DNA of 64,000 nt from Candidatus Vicinibacter affinis (GCA_016714365.1 JADJNH010000005.1:2518501-2582500); one strand, 5' to 3'; shown: positions 35,648-46,163, counted from the stretch's first letter. Numbers and translations: made by a program. The notes: a model not told the origin generated them from the sequence alone.

Positions 35648-38374
35648 ATGACTAGATTATTTCTGCTTTTAAATTTGATTTGTTTTAGCTTGAACAGCCA
35701 GGTGGTAAAATTAGACTCTTCAAATCTACCTATTTGCATTATAGATACTCGTGGAAAAACCATCGCAAATGAGCCAAAGATTCTGGCCCATATGAAGATC
35801 ATTTTCAACGGTCCAGGTAAAATGAATTTTGTCAAAGACAAAAAGTACAATTACAATAATTTTATCGCAATTGAAGTCCGTGGCAACAGTTCTCAATCAT
35901 ATCCTCAAAAACAATATGGCATAGAACTCCGTGACAGTATTAGCGGAGATGACCTTGACACTTCGCTGATTGATATGCCTCAAGAAGAAGACTGGGTTTT
36001 ATATGCACCTTACAACGACATCAGTATGATGCGAAATGTCCTCACTTATCACCTTTGGAATGAAATGGGTCATTGGGGTCCACGAACGAGATTTTGCGAA
36101 CTAATCTTAAACAACGAATATGTCGGGATATACATATTAACTGAATCTATTAAACGTGATCAAAACAGGGTGGATGTCGCAAAGCTAAACCCAGAAGATA
36201 TCTCTGGGCAAGAACTGACCGGAGGATACATTATGAAAATTGACAAGAGAAACAGTCCAACGGATCTCAGTTTTGTTTCCAAAATAAAATCTACTACCAA
36301 TCAAGACATTACCTGGCTTTACCATTACCCGGACGCCAAAGACATTAAACCTGCACAACAGAATTATATCCGTAATTACATTGATACCGTGGAGCGATTA
36401 ATAGCTTCACCTGGTTTTGCGGATCCTAAAAATGGTTATAAAAAATATTTGAGCTTAAATTCTTTCATCGATTATTTTTTGATCACTGAACTCTCCCGCA
36501 ACATTGATGCATATAAGGCCAGCAGTTATTTTTATAAAGAAAAGCAAGAGGCTGATGGCAGCCAAGGCATGTTAAAGGCGGGACCAGTCTGGGATTATAA
36601 TTTTGCATTTGGGAATGCTAGCTTTTGTTCAGGAGCACAAACTAATGGATGGATGTATGATGGTTGTATGCCTGCAACCTTGCCAACACCAATAATTTGG
36701 AGAAGGCTGTTGAGTGACAGTAATTATCTAAATCAAGTAAAGTGTCGTTATCTCGAATTAAGAAAAACAATCTGGGATACCAATTACTTATTCAAGTTTA
36801 TTGATCACTATGCTTTTGACACTTTAGATGCAGCGCAAAAAAGACATTTTGCCAAGTGGAAAATTCTTGGAACAAATCCGGGAGGATTCAATGCTTATAT
36901 TGCTGCTTCCTATCCTGATGAAATCAAACGATTGAAAACCTGGATTAAAAGTCGTCTAATGTGGATGGATGCAAATTTAGGTGGTCGCTGCATTCCTGAC
37001 CCTACCATTGCAAAAATTGAAGTTCCTCTGGATCCAGAGTGTTTTAATGGTCAAAGGCCTAAAGTTCAAAAAACTCAGCCCTTCAACACAACTCCTTTTA
37101 ATTATCAGGGTTTAGAAAAAATTAGTTTTATACCTCCTGATATAATTCGATGGGTGTTAGTAGAATTAAGGGATGTGGCTGATTCTTCTAAAATTATCGA
37201 CAGACGAGCTGCTCTTTTGCGTTCAGACAGTGTTTTGGTGGATACTAACTTTACAGTCGGAGTGTTCTTTCCAAAAGCAATTTCCAATCTAACCTACTAT
37301 TTGGTTGTTCGTTACGATGAATTTAGTTTGCTCATGAGTAAGGAATTTGTTAAACTACCTAACAATAATGATTATAATCTCAACAGAAATCACAAAGTTT
37401 TAAATATATCAAAAAACAGCTCGATCCTCTATAACTCCAAATGGATTGGAGTTGACACCTTTTACATTTGTCAAGGTCAGTCCATTATATTGAATGATTC
37501 AAATTTAATAAATGCTGGGTACTCTTTTGGAACTAATAATATTACCATCTCTTGGGATAAAACTAAAATCCTTACAACGCATAAATTTGAAATACTTTTT
37601 GACACAAACGGCCTTTTCCCTATTGAGGTATATATTAATTGCAACGAACATTTTGTAATTAGAAGTTTATTCTATGTAAATGTATGGCCAAATCCAAAAG
37701 CTTTAATTTTAGGTCCAGATGCTCTTTGTCCAGGTGACAGCACAGTGCTTAGCACGGGAAAATTTGCTTCTTACAAATGGAGTACCGGAGACCAAACTCA
37801 GTTTACAAAAATTTATCAACCAGGAAAATATGCCTTGACCGTAAGCGATGACCAAGGATGCATTTCAATACTCGAAAAGGAAATTTCAATATATCCAGAA
37901 ATCAAAGGAAAGATTGTCTCAAAACCTAGTGACCTTCCTGGCTTTTGCAAACTGGTTTTTATAAGTGATGATCCAAATTCTAAGTATTCATATTTATGGA
38001 ATAATGGAAATGTGACAGATTCAATTGAAACCAATGAAAAACTGGTCACATTGTTGGTAAGCGACAGCAATCAATGTACGAGTTCATTTATTTATAAGTG
38101 TGACCCACTAAGCACAACAGCTGGTTCTTATGTTGGCATTCAAATAATTCCAAATCCAAGCAATGGAGCTTTCACAGTTTTGGTTGAGGAGGTTTTCAGG
38201 AACAGCCAGTTAAGATTATTAGACCTTAAAGGAAAAATTGTGTTTAGTAAATATATTCCAATATCCGCTCATTATATAAACGTGAATACAAATGAACTTC
38301 CTTTGGGTTTGTATATACTTAGAATATGTAAAGACAATTTACAGATCAACAAGAAGGTATTGATCCTGGAGTAA
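35648..38374 (+). CDS. CotH-kinase-family secreted protein with T9SS tail
   Basis: The 908-residue protein has a signal peptide (MTRLFLLLNLICFSLNSQ) and a CotH-like domain (about 20-450). Markers are RGNSSQSYPQKQYGIELRD, DWVLYAPYNDISMMRNVL, a GGYIMKIDKRN strand, and GPVWDYNFAFGN with the metal-binding Asp near 316. CotH proteins are atypical protein kinases; in Bacillus, CotH phosphorylates spore coat proteins. In Bacteroidota they occur as secreted proteins of unknown target. A Cys-poor beta region and a PKD/SprB-like segment (LCPGDSTVLSTGKFASYKWS) precede the type A sorting domain (IPNPSNGAF...). It follows the M43 gene by 112 bases. Confidence 0.88.
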   Translation: MTRLFLLLNLICFSLNSQVVKLDSSNLPICIIDTRGKTIANEPKILAHMKIIFNGPGKMNFVKDKKYNYNNFIAIEVRGNSSQSYPQKQYGIELRDSISGDDLDTSLIDMPQEEDWVLYAPYNDISMMRNVLTYHLWNEMGHWGPRTRFCELILNNEYVGIYILTESIKRDQNRVDVAKLNPEDISGQELTGGYIMKIDKRNSPTDLSFVSKIKSTTNQDITWLYHYPDAKDIKPAQQNYIRNYIDTVERLIASPGFADPKNGYKKYLSLNSFIDYFLITELSRNIDAYKASSYFYKEKQEADGSQGMLKAGPVWDYNFAFGNASFCSGAQTNGWMYDGCMPATLPTPIIWRRLLSDSNYLNQVKCRYLELRKTIWDTNYLFKFIDHYAFDTLDAAQKRHFAKWKILGTNPGGFNAYIAASYPDEIKRLKTWIKSRLMWMDANLGGRCIPDPTIAKIEVPLDPECFNGQRPKVQKTQPFNTTPFNYQGLEKISFIPPDIIRWVLVELRDVADSSKIIDRRAALLRSDSVLVDTNFTVGVFFPKAISNLTYYLVVRYDEFSLLMSKEFVKLPNNNDYNLNRNHKVLNISKNSSILYNSKWIGVDTFYICQGQSIILNDSNLINAGYSFGTNNITISWDKTKILTTHKFEILFDTNGLFPIEVYINCNEHFVIRSLFYVNVWPNPKALILGPDALCPGDSTVLSTGKFASYKWSTGDQTQFTKIYQPGKYALTVSDDQGCISILEKEISIYPEIKGKIVSKPSDLPGFCKLVFISDDPNSKYSYLWNNGNVTDSIETNEKLVTLLVSDSNQCTSSFIYKCDPLSTTAGSYVGIQIIPNPSNGAFTVLVEEVFRNSQLRLLDLKGKIVFSKYIPISAHYINVNTNELPLGLYILRICKDNLQINKKVLILE

Positions 38375-38727
38375 TAACTTATATTCAATTTTAGACGACA
38401 TTCATCAATTCTGTTTTTAATCGGAATATTGTTATTGGCATCATTGATTTAGTTCTTTTTCCAACAATTATTTTATCCTTCATTTTTATAAACACAGAAC
38501 AACTATTAAAGCAATTAAACAAAACACATTAAATTATTTCATAATATGTTTTAATTCCATTTAATGCTATCTATTTGAACATTTTTAATATATTAGTCAA
38601 TATATTTATGTATTTGCCAAATAATATATTGACTATTATTATATTACTTATTTTTTGCATAAGTATGATTTTTTAAAATAGTCACGATAAAAATACACAT
38701 TGGCATACTTTATGTGCTAATCTGTGT
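38375..38727. other. AT-rich intergenic region with a 13-bp inverted repeat
   Basis: No gene is seen in these 353 bases. The one clear structure is a perfect inverted repeat, TAGTCAATATATT at 38594-38606 and AATATATTGACTA at 38623-38635, with a 16-base spacer. It has no T tract and could be a regulator site or a weak hairpin. The region is very A/T rich, so some palindromic sequence is expected by chance. Confidence 0.6.
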
Positions 38728-39075
38728 ATGGGTATCAACATTCAAGAAATCAATAGAAAACATCTCCTGAGCGCAGATGTGGTATATAGAGTAAACTATG
38801 GTCTTTGCAGTCGTTTGGTAAATTTTAAGAACGGCATTATTTATCTGGAGGTCATGTTTACAAGAAAGTGGAAAAAATCCTATGATGAGACAACCGAAGA
38901 ACTTGCCCATTGCTGGCGAAATTCCAACAAGGAGCTGGCAAAGGCTTTAGGCTGTAAAGTTTACATCGTAGATGCAAGGGAATATCCTTATAAAAAAGAG
39001 CTTTATCTTCATTCTGGAGTAGCAAGCTATGATGCAAAAAAAGGAATTCTCTTTGGAGACAATATACTAAATTAA
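38728..39075 (+). CDS. Hypothetical 115-residue protein
   Basis: I do not recognise this small protein. It has no signal peptide or membrane segment. It is Lys-rich, with several aromatic residues (VVYRVNYGLCSRLVNFKNG, FTRKWKKSYDETTEELAHCW) and a final KGILFGDN. Codon use and length look genuine, and the frame is bounded by gaps of 353 and 54 bases. It may be cytoplasmic and act on its own; nothing in the neighbourhood suggests a role. Confidence 0.6.
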   Translation: MGINIQEINRKHLLSADVVYRVNYGLCSRLVNFKNGIIYLEVMFTRKWKKSYDETTEELAHCWRNSNKELAKALGCKVYIVDAREYPYKKELYLHSGVASYDAKKGILFGDNILN

Positions 39076-39129
39076 TCCAACTAAACTACAATACTAAATG
39101 TATAATCAGGATTAAACCCAATAGATTAA

Positions 39130-40779
39130 ATGTATATTAGGTGCAGCATAGAGTCTCTATATAGTTTTATTAAAAAACACACCCACATACTTGCCATTCT
39201 TAGTTGCACTTTGTTGACTTATGCTATTAGGATTTTTATCTTTGATGGTACTGGTGATGATGGCGACAGCCTTACTCATTTTCTGATTGCAAAAAATGCA
39301 AGCACCCACACAGAATTATTTTTCGATCATTGGGGCAAGCCTGTTTATACTTTTTTAGCATTTCCATTTGCTCATTTTGGTTTTAAAGGAATACAGTGTT
39401 TCAACCTGTTGAATCTAGTCTTTTCTCAATCTTTACTGTATTTAATTGCAAAAAATTTAAGATTCAAATTTAATTGGTTGCCTTCTCTTTTCCTTGGCTT
39501 TTGTTTGATGAGCTTTAAAATCGTTCCATCCGGACTTACGGAACCTCTATTTGCAAATTTTCTGACTTTTGCTATCCTTGCTTACCTTTCAGGATGGTCA
39601 ATTATCGCAACAATTTTTATTTCTTTCATGCCATTTATTCGTTCTGAAGGTTTGATAATTTTAATATTAGCATTAAGTTATCTACTCATAATCAAAAGGT
39701 GGCATGTTATTCCTTTTTTAACAATTGGCCATTTAGTCCTTGGATTATTAGGGATGAAATATTTTGATGGTGACTTCTTATGGACTTTACACAATGTGCC
39801 TTACCCAGTTAATGAGGGTTTTTATGGAAGTGGGGATGCTTTACATTTTATCTCTTTGACTCCAAATATGATTGGACCGACAATTACTGTTTTATTTATA
39901 GTTGGTTTATTATTAGTCATGATTGGTCATAATATAATATTGCAAAAATTGTCGAGTTTAAAATTTTGGATTTTAATCATCCTGGTAATCGGGTCAATCA
40001 TTGGTTTTTATTTTTTTCATTCCATTGCCTGGGCAACAGGAAGATTTAACTCTTTAGGTTTGACAAGAGTTATGTTTGGTATTCTACCCATGATAAGTAT
40101 TATTGCAGTGATCCCATTTGAATTTTTGGAAGAGGTTCAATTTAAATTGAATTTCAAGTCAACTCTGATATATAGCTTAATAAGTTTGCACTTATTTATG
40201 CTGTATAGCGGAGAATATTCATTAAAATGGAATGATTACCATCTTAAAACATCCCAAAACATCCTTGTAGAAACCGTTAAAAAATTGAAAAAATTTGAGC
40301 CGGATTATTCTCAAAGATTATTATTATATGATGCTCCATTTATATCCGTTTTACTCAATATTGATCCTTATGGAAATGGTTATGAACGATGCACATCGAT
40401 TTTAGATAAAAGCAGGGTTTTTCCTTTAAATACAATAATAATCTGGGATCAATATTACTCTGGCATACATAGCAAAATTAACCTAGATAGTTTGGTAAAT
40501 GACAACCGATTGGTATTTTTATTTGAAACAAATCAATATAATGAAATGGGTCAAAAGGAAAAATGTGCTGTTTTTAAGATTAAACCAGAATATACTCTTG
40601 ATTATTCCTTGCCAGAAATTCATAAAAAACTTGAAGCAATTAAAGAAGATTTAGTTAGGGATATAACCTTTTTTCCAAAAGTAGAAAAGCAAGCATATAA
40701 ACTTGGAATCAGCATTGATTCTTGTTTAAATCTAAATGCAAAGTATTTTCTTGAAAGAAAAAAAAAGGAAACATTCTAA
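39130..40779 (+). CDS. Polytopic membrane protein, glycosyltransferase (GT39/mannosyltransferase)-like
   Basis: The 549-residue protein has about 10-11 predicted transmembrane helices followed by a soluble C-terminal region of about 180 residues. After the first helix it carries FDGTGDDGDSLTHFLIAKNA, which resembles the acidic loop of GT-C lipid-phosphate-sugar transferases, and a FFDHWGKPVYTFLAFPF segment typical of the family in this phylum. GT-C enzymes move a sugar from a polyprenyl-phosphate donor to protein or lipid on the outer face of the inner membrane. The exact acceptor is unknown. The neighbours are an orphan gene and fhs. Confidence 0.7.
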   Translation: MYIRCSIESLYSFIKKHTHILAILSCTLLTYAIRIFIFDGTGDDGDSLTHFLIAKNASTHTELFFDHWGKPVYTFLAFPFAHFGFKGIQCFNLLNLVFSQSLLYLIAKNLRFKFNWLPSLFLGFCLMSFKIVPSGLTEPLFANFLTFAILAYLSGWSIIATIFISFMPFIRSEGLIILILALSYLLIIKRWHVIPFLTIGHLVLGLLGMKYFDGDFLWTLHNVPYPVNEGFYGSGDALHFISLTPNMIGPTITVLFIVGLLLVMIGHNIILQKLSSLKFWILIILVIGSIIGFYFFHSIAWATGRFNSLGLTRVMFGILPMISIIAVIPFEFLEEVQFKLNFKSTLIYSLISLHLFMLYSGEYSLKWNDYHLKTSQNILVETVKKLKKFEPDYSQRLLLYDAPFISVLLNIDPYGNGYERCTSILDKSRVFPLNTIIIWDQYYSGIHSKINLDSLVNDNRLVFLFETNQYNEMGQKEKCAVFKIKPEYTLDYSLPEIHKKLEAIKEDLVRDITFFPKVEKQAYKLGISIDSCLNLNAKYFLERKKKETF

Positions 40780-41053
40780 TAAATTAATTTAGAATGCTTT
40801 CAGCCCTGGTTCAACGCAACTTTTTATAGATCCCTGAAAAAATAACTAAATGCACACCAGTAAGCAATTTACAAAATCAAACCTAACTGATTTATTGAAT
40901 CTTGCACTTTTTGATATCAAAATATCTTCATTTCTCTACATCATATTTTGGATAGATAGAATGGCTTGGCTCTTTTTGAAACAATTTAAACACATGCACT
41001 AAAATTGGATTAATTTTTGCAGTTTTGGGGCAAATTACCAAATAAACAGAGTT

Positions 41054-42724
41054 ATGAATTCAGATATAGAAATTGCGCAATCCATTATCCCGCAGCACAT
41101 AAGTAAAATTGCTCAAAAATTAGGCATCCCCGAAGACGATTTACAGTTGTATGGTAAATACAAAGCCAAGCTGCCTCTTGATCTTATTAATGAAGAGAAA
41201 GTAAAGAAATGTAAATTAATACTGGTTTCTGCCATCTCTCCTACCCCGGCCGGAGAAGGAAAAACAACTACATCTATTGGACTTGCTGAAGGTCTCAATA
41301 AAATTGGCAAAAAGACAACTGTTGTGTTAAGGGAACCTTCACTCGGCCCAGTCTTCGGTATTAAAGGTGGAGCCACAGGAGGAGGTTGGTCTCAAGTTCT
41401 ACCAATGGAAGACATAAACCTGCATTTTACAGGAGATTTTTCAGCAGTCGAGAAAGCCCACAACTTATTGGCTGCCCTTATTGACAACAATATTCAAAAT
41501 AAAAAATATAGTTTGGGAATAGACCCCCGCACCATTGCCTGGAAGAGAGTCATGGATATGAACGACCGGTCTTTGCGTAAAATCACTATTGGCCTCGGAG
41601 GAACCGGCAATGGCATTCCACGTGAAACAGGTTTTGACATTACAGCCGCTTCAGAAATCATGGCCATCCTTTGTTTGTCAAAAGACCCTGAAGATCTCAA
41701 AAGAAGGATGGGAAATATTTTCATAGGTACTACTTTGGATAGAAAACCTGTTTTTGCAAGAGATCTAAAAGCTGAAGGAGCCATGGCTGCACTGCTAAAA
41801 GATGCAATTAAACCAAACCTTGTACAAACCATTGAAGGCAACCCAGCCATCATTCATGGTGGACCATTTGCAAACATAGCCCAGGGCACAAATACCATTA
41901 TTGCTACTAAAATGGGTATGTCTCTTTCTGACTATGTTGTGACTGAAGCAGGATTTGGTTTTGACCTGGGAGCTGAAAAGTTTCTTGATATCAAATGTCG
42001 CACTGCAGGAATTTCACCTAATGCGGTAGTAATTGTAGCAACTGTTAGAGCTCTTAAATACCATGGCGGCCAATCTCTTAAGACATTAAATGAGATCAAC
42101 CCCAAAGCGGTGGAAAAAGGTTGTGCCAACTTAGAAAAACATTTGGAGAATGCGAAAGCTTTTGGACTTCCTGTTGTAGTGGCGATTAATCGTTTTGACA
42201 AAGACAGTGATGAAGAATTAGCTGTTATTAAAAATAAATGTGAGGCTTTGGGCGCAGAGGCAGTTTTCTCAGAGGTTTGGGCTAAAGGAGGAAACGGGGC
42301 GATTGAACTCGCGACCAAAGTTGCGGAAAAAGCCGATCATTGGGACAAACCTTTTGTACCGGTTTATGAGTGGGATTGGAAACTGGAAGACAAAATAGAG
42401 GCAATAGCCACAAAAGTATACGGTGCCGGAAGGGTTGAGTATTCAGGTGATGCCAAGGCAGATATAAAACGCATTAACTCATTAGGATTTGGAAATTTAC
42501 CGGTCTGCATGGCAAAGACTCAGAAATCATTGTCCGACAATCCGGATTTAATTGGCCGCCCCAGAGATTTTACACTGACCGTACGCGAAATAGAATTGGC
42601 CGCAGGAGCAGGTTTTGTAGTGCCCATCACCGGAGAGATGATGCGTATGCCTGGACTTCCAGACACTCCGGCTGCTGAGTCAATAGATATAGACATCAAT
42701 GGCAATATAAAAGGCCTCTTCTAG
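41054..42724 (+). CDS. fhs: Formate--tetrahydrofolate ligase
   Basis: The 556-residue enzyme makes 10-formyl-THF from formate, THF and ATP. The ATP-binding loop TPAGEGKTTTSIGL starts at about residue 64. REPSLGPVFGIKGGATGGG and PNLVQTIEGNPAIIHGGPFANIAQG are the characteristic conserved blocks, and the C-terminal GEMMRMPGLPDTPAAESIDI matches the family end. The 274-base gap before it contains an imperfect TAATTTTTG promoter-like sequence at about 41011, but no clean -33 element and no gene. Confidence 0.97.
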   Translation: MNSDIEIAQSIIPQHISKIAQKLGIPEDDLQLYGKYKAKLPLDLINEEKVKKCKLILVSAISPTPAGEGKTTTSIGLAEGLNKIGKKTTVVLREPSLGPVFGIKGGATGGGWSQVLPMEDINLHFTGDFSAVEKAHNLLAALIDNNIQNKKYSLGIDPRTIAWKRVMDMNDRSLRKITIGLGGTGNGIPRETGFDITAASEIMAILCLSKDPEDLKRRMGNIFIGTTLDRKPVFARDLKAEGAMAALLKDAIKPNLVQTIEGNPAIIHGGPFANIAQGTNTIIATKMGMSLSDYVVTEAGFGFDLGAEKFLDIKCRTAGISPNAVVIVATVRALKYHGGQSLKTLNEINPKAVEKGCANLEKHLENAKAFGLPVVVAINRFDKDSDEELAVIKNKCEALGAEAVFSEVWAKGGNGAIELATKVAEKADHWDKPFVPVYEWDWKLEDKIEAIATKVYGAGRVEYSGDAKADIKRINSLGFGNLPVCMAKTQKSLSDNPDLIGRPRDFTLTVREIELAAGAGFVVPITGEMMRMPGLPDTPAAESIDIDINGNIKGLF

Positions 42725-42737
42725 GTATATAGATTGC

Positions 42738-42765
42738 CTTAAAAGTACAACATGTACTTTTCAAG
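42738..42765 (+). terminator. Candidate hairpin terminator after fhs
   Basis: AAAAGTAC (42741-42748) pairs perfectly with GTACTTTT (42754-42761) across AACAT, and the stem extends by three more pairs past a one-base bulge. It starts 14 bases after the fhs stop. There is no long T run after it, so strength is uncertain. Confidence 0.5.
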
Positions 42766-42895
42766 CATTACAGGATAATAAAAGAAATCACCTAAAAGGT
42801 GAACTCATTTTAGCTGCTGGGGTAAGTAATTGCTTTGAAGCAAAACCTATTAAAGCAATAATCAACTACCTTACATTAAATCAAATAATTTGAAA

Positions 42896-43105
42896 CTAGG
42901 CCTTTTTCAAGAATTCAGTGCGAAGCACAATACTCGAGCCATTTATTTTGCAATCGACCTCGTCTTCATCTTCGGTTAGCCTTATGTTTTTAACTTTTGT
43001 GCCTCTTTTTATAACCTGAGAAGACCCCCGCACTTTAAGATCTTTAATGAGGGTTACTGAATCCCCGTCTACAAGAATATTCCCGTTACTGTCTTTTACT
43101 TCCAT
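42896..43105 (-). CDS. PhnA-like domain protein
   Basis: About 69 residues from the ATG at 43105 (MEVKDSNGNILVDGDSVTLI). A longer frame to 43156 adds an unrelated Cys-rich leader. It is the C-terminal PhnA/YjdM domain (DSNGNxLxDGDSVTLIKDLKVKG) without the N-terminal zinc ribbon found in E. coli YjdM. Despite the historic name, a role in phosphonate use is not supported. A -7-like box TATCTTTG (43154-43161, minus) lies 48 bases upstream. Confidence 0.85.
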   Translation of the reverse strand: MEVKDSNGNILVDGDSVTLIKDLKVRGSSQVIKRGTKVKNIRLTEDEDEVDCKINGSSIVLRTEFLKKA

Positions 43106-43247
43106 AATTTTCTCTTTACAAAAACAGATAAATCTACAATCTATTATGAAGCTCAAAGATATTAAGGCAATCCAATTAAATCCCTTAAAAGTAAATTTGA
43201 ATCATTTGACTATATAAGTCTGGGATACCATGGCAATCAAATTAAGT

Positions 43248-46163
43248 TTAAATCTTGATTACCTTAACTACACCAGTAAAGTCTTTATTCGCAATTCTCA
43301 TCAGATAAACAGATGAATTTAAAGCACTGAGATCCACAAAAATCTGATTACTACCAGATCTAATACCAATCTTGTGTGATTGCAATACTTGACCGGAAAT
43401 ATTCATGATTTGTAAATCAGCAGTATTTTGCTGACCTACTGCCTGAAAGTTTAGCTCCACACCATTGCTTGTTGGATTTGGCTGAACCAATATTTTGATA
43501 TCGTTACTGGATTCATAGGTTGACAGCGGTACACAATCAACCACTCCTGATTTTAACAAGCCACAACCAAATGCATCTACCAGCTCCACAGAATAGGCCT
43601 GCAGATGTTCGAGAGTATCTCCGGGTTGATTGCCAAGGTACTTAATTCCCCCTGCTCTTGAGCTGCCATTAACCAACAACATAGCCTTACCACTGGTACG
43701 GTTAAACTCATCACGTAAACAAATATAGCCAACATCAAGCGCAGGCCTTGAAAAGGCGCAAGAATCGAATTGACAATTTATTATACCTTTTAACTCCTGA
43801 CTGCATCCAGCCTCATCTATAACCTTTACTGAAAAAGATTGGCCAGTTTCCAACAAATCATCTGTTTTGTTGCCTTCAAGTGTAAAATTACCCAATTGAC
43901 CACTGACATCCACTTTCAATTTTGCTCTTAGCAAAGTGTCAATACAATCATAAGCAAGATCAATTTTTAAGGCAGATTGGGAACAATCGAACGGTGGACA
44001 ATAAATTTTCCCTTCTTCAATCACATAACATGAATCTGAATCAATTACAATAATTTTATAAACATCTCCATGTTTCAGAAAACTACCATTGGCAGTTCCA
44101 TAGAAATAATAAGCCCCACTGCCCCCTTTTCCATTTATGTTCAAAGAAACTTCTCCGGTTTGTCGTCCGATACTGTCTTTTAAACAAGTAGTGATTAATT
44201 CAATATCAAGTGTAGAATTTTTACAACTGGTGGGAGATTTACAATTTACTTCCAATGAGGCAAAATCTCTGCAACCTTTAGAATCTTCTACAAAAGCTTC
44301 TATCTTTTGGCCGGGATAAAAAACCTCAGTGGATTGCGGACCAGTATAAACATAATTACCATTACCGCCTTGAACATCATAACTTACTTTACCTAAAACA
44401 CCATGTAAACAATCAAGACTTAAATTCAGGTTTAATTTTTCGAATGAAGGGGTTTTACTTAATTCATCTATTCTTACACAAAGATTTCCCTCCCCAGGCT
44501 TTAATGGATAGGTTGAAGCTATGATCTGTAAATAATAAGTCAAACCAGGGGTTAAATCCGTCACTTTAATAAATCCGTCACATGGATCAGGAGCTTGTCC
44601 ACATTCGCGCTCAATTAATGCATTACAAGCTCCTCCATAAATTGCCCAATGATAAACGAACTCAGCATCAATATGTAATGCCACAGACCTTTCTGCGGGT
44701 GCTACAAATTTATACCATACATCAGGTGCTGAATAAACAACACACGATGGTTTTACTGTGCTCAGGTTGTTATTTTCAAACAGTATGCTGGTGCAATTTT
44801 TATTCAATTCAAGTGAAGTTGCAGTTGCACACAAATCATTGAGTGGTTTTGTGCTGACTTTTTCTTTGACCTGAAGACACAATTGACCCTCCACAGTAGC
44901 AAAATAACCTGAAATTTGAACAAAATATTCTGTGCCTGCTTTAGGAGTAAAGCTAAGTGTGTTGCCTAGATCTTCTACTGCCACCTCTTGAAGTGCAGTA
45001 CAGGATCCTTTAAACACTGTAATAACATCTGCAAAATTTGCTTGAGTAACAATTTCATGAACCTGATTTGAAACTGCAACAAAACTATACCACACATCTG
45101 CCCTTGATCTGAGATTTGCAGAAGGTAAAGTTGATTCAATTCTTGCATTCAAGTTGCTTGCCTGGACACAAGCTCCGTTTACCTGAACCGTAATTTTATC
45201 GTTGCATAAATCATGAGCTGGCCGTAGTCTATTTTTAGGAATTGGTTTAATTGAAACACAATGCGTTCCTGTTTCTGCGCCAAAATCATTTATTTTCCTA
45301 CTAAATCTCAAGTAGTAAGTTTTACCAACTGTAACATTTAATTCTAATTGCTCACCGATAAACCCAAACTCATCCTTATTGGTACAAGAAATTGATTGAA
45401 GAGAATTACAGGTCCCTTCAAAAACACTCAACACATTGTTGTAAGAAGAATTTCCAGTAATTTCCAACAAACCGGTGAAATCCGCTACGTATTTATACCA
45501 AACCGCATTTGTATATTCTCCACTGCAACTCACGGTGACTGGTTGTGTTGATATATTGGCTGCAATATGCCCGGGAATGCAGTTTTCATTTGATTTTAGT
45601 GTGATGGATCTGTTACAATCATTATTATCCGGACTTAGAATGAAATTATCAAAAACTATTTTGGTTCCAAAATCATTGGAGTTTGACTCATAATCCAATA
45701 CAAAACTCACCAGTGTTACAAAGGATGGAATGCTGAGTACAACGCCAATTGATGTATAATCCCTAAATTCCGTTGGAAACGTCCTGACAAGAACATTTCC
45801 ACTTCCTATATTCATGTATAAATTCAAATTAGAAGCAACAGGCTTGAAGTAGAGCATATCAAATGCTACATAATATCGATCGTATCCACCAATCTTAAAT
45901 GCAGGACTGACTAATTGAAATTTTCTTCTGGCATTGTCTGTTCGGTCTAATTGTTCATACCCAACCATGCACCGTCCGTCCGGTATAACCATTTGTTTGT
46001 TTTCCTGAATGTTGAATCCATAACTTCCTAAAAGAGATTTTTGACTCCAACCTAGAGGCAAAGTACAATTACTAAAATTTTCTATGCTCACTGGATTCTG
46101 ACCAAAAACAGGAAAAGTCAGTGCAAACAAAAGAAAGAAAATATTTCGTTTCATATGTTTCAT
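43248..46163 (-). CDS. Secreted multidomain adhesin-like protein with T9SS tail
   Basis: The 971-residue product has a signal peptide (MKRNIFFLLFALTFPVFGQ; the ATG at 46154 is equally plausible). A choice-of-anchor-J/cleaved-adhesin-like domain (about 25-185) is followed by three PPC-like repeats. Each contains VWYKYV or VWYSFV and a CN/CTALQ motif (about 195-570), and they resemble bacterial pre-peptidase C-terminal domains. Four Cys repeats with NGNYVYTG/GSGAYYFYG-type motifs follow. A type A sorting domain beginning LVQPNPTSNGVELNF ends it. It lies 11 bases after the DUF1501 stop and is the third gene of the operon. An adhesion or binding role is inferred from architecture; no catalytic site is visible. 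Confidence 0.8.
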   Translation of the reverse strand: MKHMKRNIFFLLFALTFPVFGQNPVSIENFSNCTLPLGWSQKSLLGSYGFNIQENKQMVIPDGRCMVGYEQLDRTDNARRKFQLVSPAFKIGGYDRYYVAFDMLYFKPVASNLNLYMNIGSGNVLVRTFPTEFRDYTSIGVVLSIPSFVTLVSFVLDYESNSNDFGTKIVFDNFILSPDNNDCNRSITLKSNENCIPGHIAANISTQPVTVSCSGEYTNAVWYKYVADFTGLLEITGNSSYNNVLSVFEGTCNSLQSISCTNKDEFGFIGEQLELNVTVGKTYYLRFSRKINDFGAETGTHCVSIKPIPKNRLRPAHDLCNDKITVQVNGACVQASNLNARIESTLPSANLRSRADVWYSFVAVSNQVHEIVTQANFADVITVFKGSCTALQEVAVEDLGNTLSFTPKAGTEYFVQISGYFATVEGQLCLQVKEKVSTKPLNDLCATATSLELNKNCTSILFENNNLSTVKPSCVVYSAPDVWYKFVAPAERSVALHIDAEFVYHWAIYGGACNALIERECGQAPDPCDGFIKVTDLTPGLTYYLQIIASTYPLKPGEGNLCVRIDELSKTPSFEKLNLNLSLDCLHGVLGKVSYDVQGGNGNYVYTGPQSTEVFYPGQKIEAFVEDSKGCRDFASLEVNCKSPTSCKNSTLDIELITTCLKDSIGRQTGEVSLNINGKGGSGAYYFYGTANGSFLKHGDVYKIIVIDSDSCYVIEEGKIYCPPFDCSQSALKIDLAYDCIDTLLRAKLKVDVSGQLGNFTLEGNKTDDLLETGQSFSVKVIDEAGCSQELKGIINCQFDSCAFSRPALDVGYICLRDEFNRTSGKAMLLVNGSSRAGGIKYLGNQPGDTLEHLQAYSVELVDAFGCGLLKSGVVDCVPLSTYESSNDIKILVQPNPTSNGVELNFQAVGQQNTADLQIMNISGQVLQSHKIGIRSGSNQIFVDLSALNSSVYLMRIANKDFTGVVKVIKI

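Noticed and set aside
41494..42318. Two long frames (119 and 128 codons) antisense to fhs
   Set aside because: The fhs reading is unmistakable. The antisense products are low-complexity Ser/Ala/Pro-rich shadows.
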